Source of the DNA: CAG-964 sp902789345
Lineage (GTDB): Bacteria; Bacillota; Clostridia; Oscillospirales; Acutalibacteraceae
Length of the DNA stretch: 64,000 bases
NCBI GenBank assembly: GCA_052117325.1
Contig: JBQKJJ010000010.1
Strand: one strand, 5' to 3'
The position numbers were made by a program, and so were the translations under genes. Positions 62,541 through 64,000 of the stretch are shown here, piece by piece. The notes under the pieces were generated by a model. That model made no database searches. It saw only the letters and a program-made list of their open reading frames with translations, and was not told the origin of the DNA. The stretch's first letter is position 1; every line of letters starts with the position of its first letter.

Positions 62541-63773
62541 TTAATCCCCAATGTCAGTATTGGATAAATCTGCAAGCCTGCGCTGTATTTGTCTGGTGCG
62601 TACACCTACAAGCTTATCAAGGTCACTGTTTACCTGGGTAATTCTGCGTTGGGTTTGAGTAAGTACCTCTTCAAAATTGTCAAATTCGGTTTTTACAGAG
62701 TTTAGCACCTGCCATACCTCGGTGCTTCTTTGCTGTACTGCCAAAGTTTTAAAGCCCATTTGCAGACTGTTCAGCAGTGCCGCCATTGTGCTGGGGCCGG
62801 CTATATTTACTTTGTATTCACGTTGAAGTGTTTCTACAAGTCCACGGCTTACTGCCTCGGCATATAGGCCCTCACAGGGCAGGAACATAATGGCAAAGTC
62901 TGTAGTTGCCGGTGGATTTATATATTTGTTGTGAATGTCCTTTGCTTCGTTTTTCATTGTAGAAACAAGGTTTTTAACTGCGGCATTTATTTCTTCTTTA
63001 TTGCCGTTTTCCTGGGCTGTTAATACAGCGTGGTAGGTGTCGGCAGGAAATTTGGAATCTATAGGCAGGTACACAAAGGAGTGGTTGTCGTTAGGAAGCT
63101 TTATAGCATACTCTACAGGGTTGCGTGTGCTTTTGTTGGTTACTACATTTTCCTGATACTGCTCAGGAGAGAGTATTTCTTTTAGTATAGCGCCTAACTG
63201 TATTTCGCCAAGCATACCTCTTGTTTTTACATTTGAAAGTACCTTTTTAAGGTCGCCTACTCCGGCGGCAAGGCTTTGCATTTCGCCTAAGCCCTTATAT
63301 ACCTGCTCCAGCCTTTGGTTTACAAGTGCAAAGGACTGCGTCATTTTGGCGTCAATAGTTTTTTGAAGCTCTTTATCAACAAGGTTGCGCATTTCGTCCA
63401 GCTTGCTGTTGTTGTCACGCTGAATATATTCCAGCCTTTTTTCTACAGCTTCACGAATATTGTTTAACTGTATTTCGTTGTTGCTTGAAAAGCCTGATAA
63501 ACGGTGCTCAAGCTGTTCAAGCCGCTTAATTTGTGCATTGTCGCTGTTCTCTTGCTTTTCGGCAAGCAGTTCAGCCATATTTTTAACCGAATTTGTAACC
63601 GTGGCATTCATTTCTATGCGGTTGTTTCTGTTTGTTTCGTCGATATAGGCTTTTATGTCCTCTGTGTTGCTGGCGTGGTCAGGCTTCTTTTTACTGTTTA
63701 TGATAATTATTATATTTAAAATAAGTATTACAGCCAGCAAGACCATACATATTGCAATAAGTAGTACATCCAT
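62541..63773 (-). CDS. rmuC: RmuC-family DNA recombination protein
   Basis: The 410-residue protein has an N-terminal membrane segment (about 3-27), a long coiled coil (about 60-165) and the RmuC domain (about 175-380), with LSNVKTRGMLGEIQLGAIL and DSKFPADTYHAVL and PATTDFAIMFLPCEGLYAE typical. RmuC limits recombination at inverted repeats and is predicted to have a nuclease-like fold. GGGGTAA on the minus strand precedes the start. A partial gene of unknown kind ends 53 bases upstream in the same direction. Confidence 0.92.
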   Translation of the reverse strand: MDVLLIAICMVLLAVILILNIIIIINSKKKPDHASNTEDIKAYIDETNRNNRIEMNATVTNSVKNMAELLAEKQENSDNAQIKRLEQLEHRLSGFSSNNEIQLNNIREAVEKRLEYIQRDNNSKLDEMRNLVDKELQKTIDAKMTQSFALVNQRLEQVYKGLGEMQSLAAGVGDLKKVLSNVKTRGMLGEIQLGAILKEILSPEQYQENVVTNKSTRNPVEYAIKLPNDNHSFVYLPIDSKFPADTYHAVLTAQENGNKEEINAAVKNLVSTMKNEAKDIHNKYINPPATTDFAIMFLPCEGLYAEAVSRGLVETLQREYKVNIAGPSTMAALLNSLQMGFKTLAVQQRSTEVWQVLNSVKTEFDNFEEVLTQTQRRITQVNSDLDKLVGVRTRQIQRRLADLSNTDIGD

Positions 63774-63826
63774 TTTTTATTACCCCACTTGTTTAGTATA
63801 AAACAAGTATATATTTATGGGGTTAA

Positions 63827-64000
63827 TTAGTCAACCGCTTCTGGCGTGGGTGTACCATTAGTTGTACAGCTGAATAAAGTTTCTATTACCTTGTCGCAGT
63901 TAGGCGGAGAGTACAAAAAGCTGTCCATATGGTTACCTGTAAAATAATATTTTGGCGGTGCCGGTTTATAGCGCTGTTCAAAAGTGTCTATAATAATCAG
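63827..64000 (-). CDS. 3' end of an unidentified protein-coding gene
   Basis: The last 57 codons of a minus-strand frame enter from the right edge and stop at 63827-63829. The visible residues include LIIIDTFEQRYKPAPPKYYF, then TGNHMDSFLY, and end TPEAVD. The fragment is too short to name a family. It may be co-transcribed with rmuC. Confidence 0.55.
   Translation of the reverse strand: MIIIDTFEQRYKPAPPKYYFTGNHMDSFLYSPPNCDKVIETLFSCTTNGTPTPEAVD

Overview
The window is a chromosomal segment of a low-to-moderate GC Gram-positive anaerobe of the Clostridia (Ruminococcaceae/Oscillospiraceae). The evidence is clostridial gene content (T-box-controlled tyrS, GatCAB with aspS, sortase-type surface proteins, a SpoVM-like peptide) and a starch-degradation locus that combines GH13 enzymes, CBM26-like starch-binding modules and type I dockerins. 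That combination is the hallmark of the amylosome of Ruminococcus bromii, so R. bromii or a close relative is the most likely source. This is inference from gene content; no database search was possible.

Layout. 0.2-4.4 kb (+): a nucleotidyltransferase-fold protein, an exported beta-lactamase-fold hydrolase, ispD-ispF and a HIT-like protein. 4.7 kb: tRNA-Arg(CCU). 5.1-8.9 kb (mostly -): a CpXC protein, lexA with its promoter and a possible operator, a candidate small RNA on the + strand, a membrane-bound XRE regulator, an 18-bp minisatellite, a YjbQ protein and an MIF-like tautomerase. 9.1-11.4 kb (+): class II fructose-bisphosphate aldolase and an exported C39-like peptidase. 11.5-14.6 kb (-): tyrS behind a Tyr T-box, then mscL and a VanY-type carboxypeptidase. 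15-25 kb (+): a zinc-ribbon protein followed by two very large secreted, sortase-type surface proteins. 25.3-28.6 kb (-): rsmF-like, rsmA and a MetY-like protein that has lost its PLP lysine. 28.7-35.7 kb: two Asn/Gln-rich low-complexity proteins flank a LUD protein and aspS-gatC-gatA-gatB. 36.1-43.5 kb (+): radC, uvrB, a divergent topoisomerase pair and secG. 43.9-46.9 kb: a lipoprotein and HAD phosphatase (-), then enolase (+).

47.1-62.0 kb (+) is the starch region. It holds a membrane-anchored type I pullulanase, a second pullulanase carrying an internal dockerin and two starch-binding modules, a non-catalytic starch-binding/Ig-like/dockerin protein, and two tandem paralogous alpha-amylases that have an N-terminal starch-binding module but no dockerin. 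A pyridoxamine-oxidase-fold protein follows, and then an exported beta-propeller-like protein ending in a dockerin-like domain. Together these would debranch and cleave starch partly from a dockerin-assembled complex, partly at the membrane and partly as free enzymes. The window closes with a 48-residue membrane microprotein, a SpoVM-like 30-residue peptide, rmuC (-) and the 3' end of an unidentified minus-strand gene.

The items most worth a second look are the degenerate MetY-like protein, the HIT protein whose catalytic histidine is tyrosine, the candidate C-rich small RNA at 6.7 kb, the two Asn/Gln-rich proteins, the SpoVM-like peptide with its partner, and the two dockerin proteins that have no enzyme domain.
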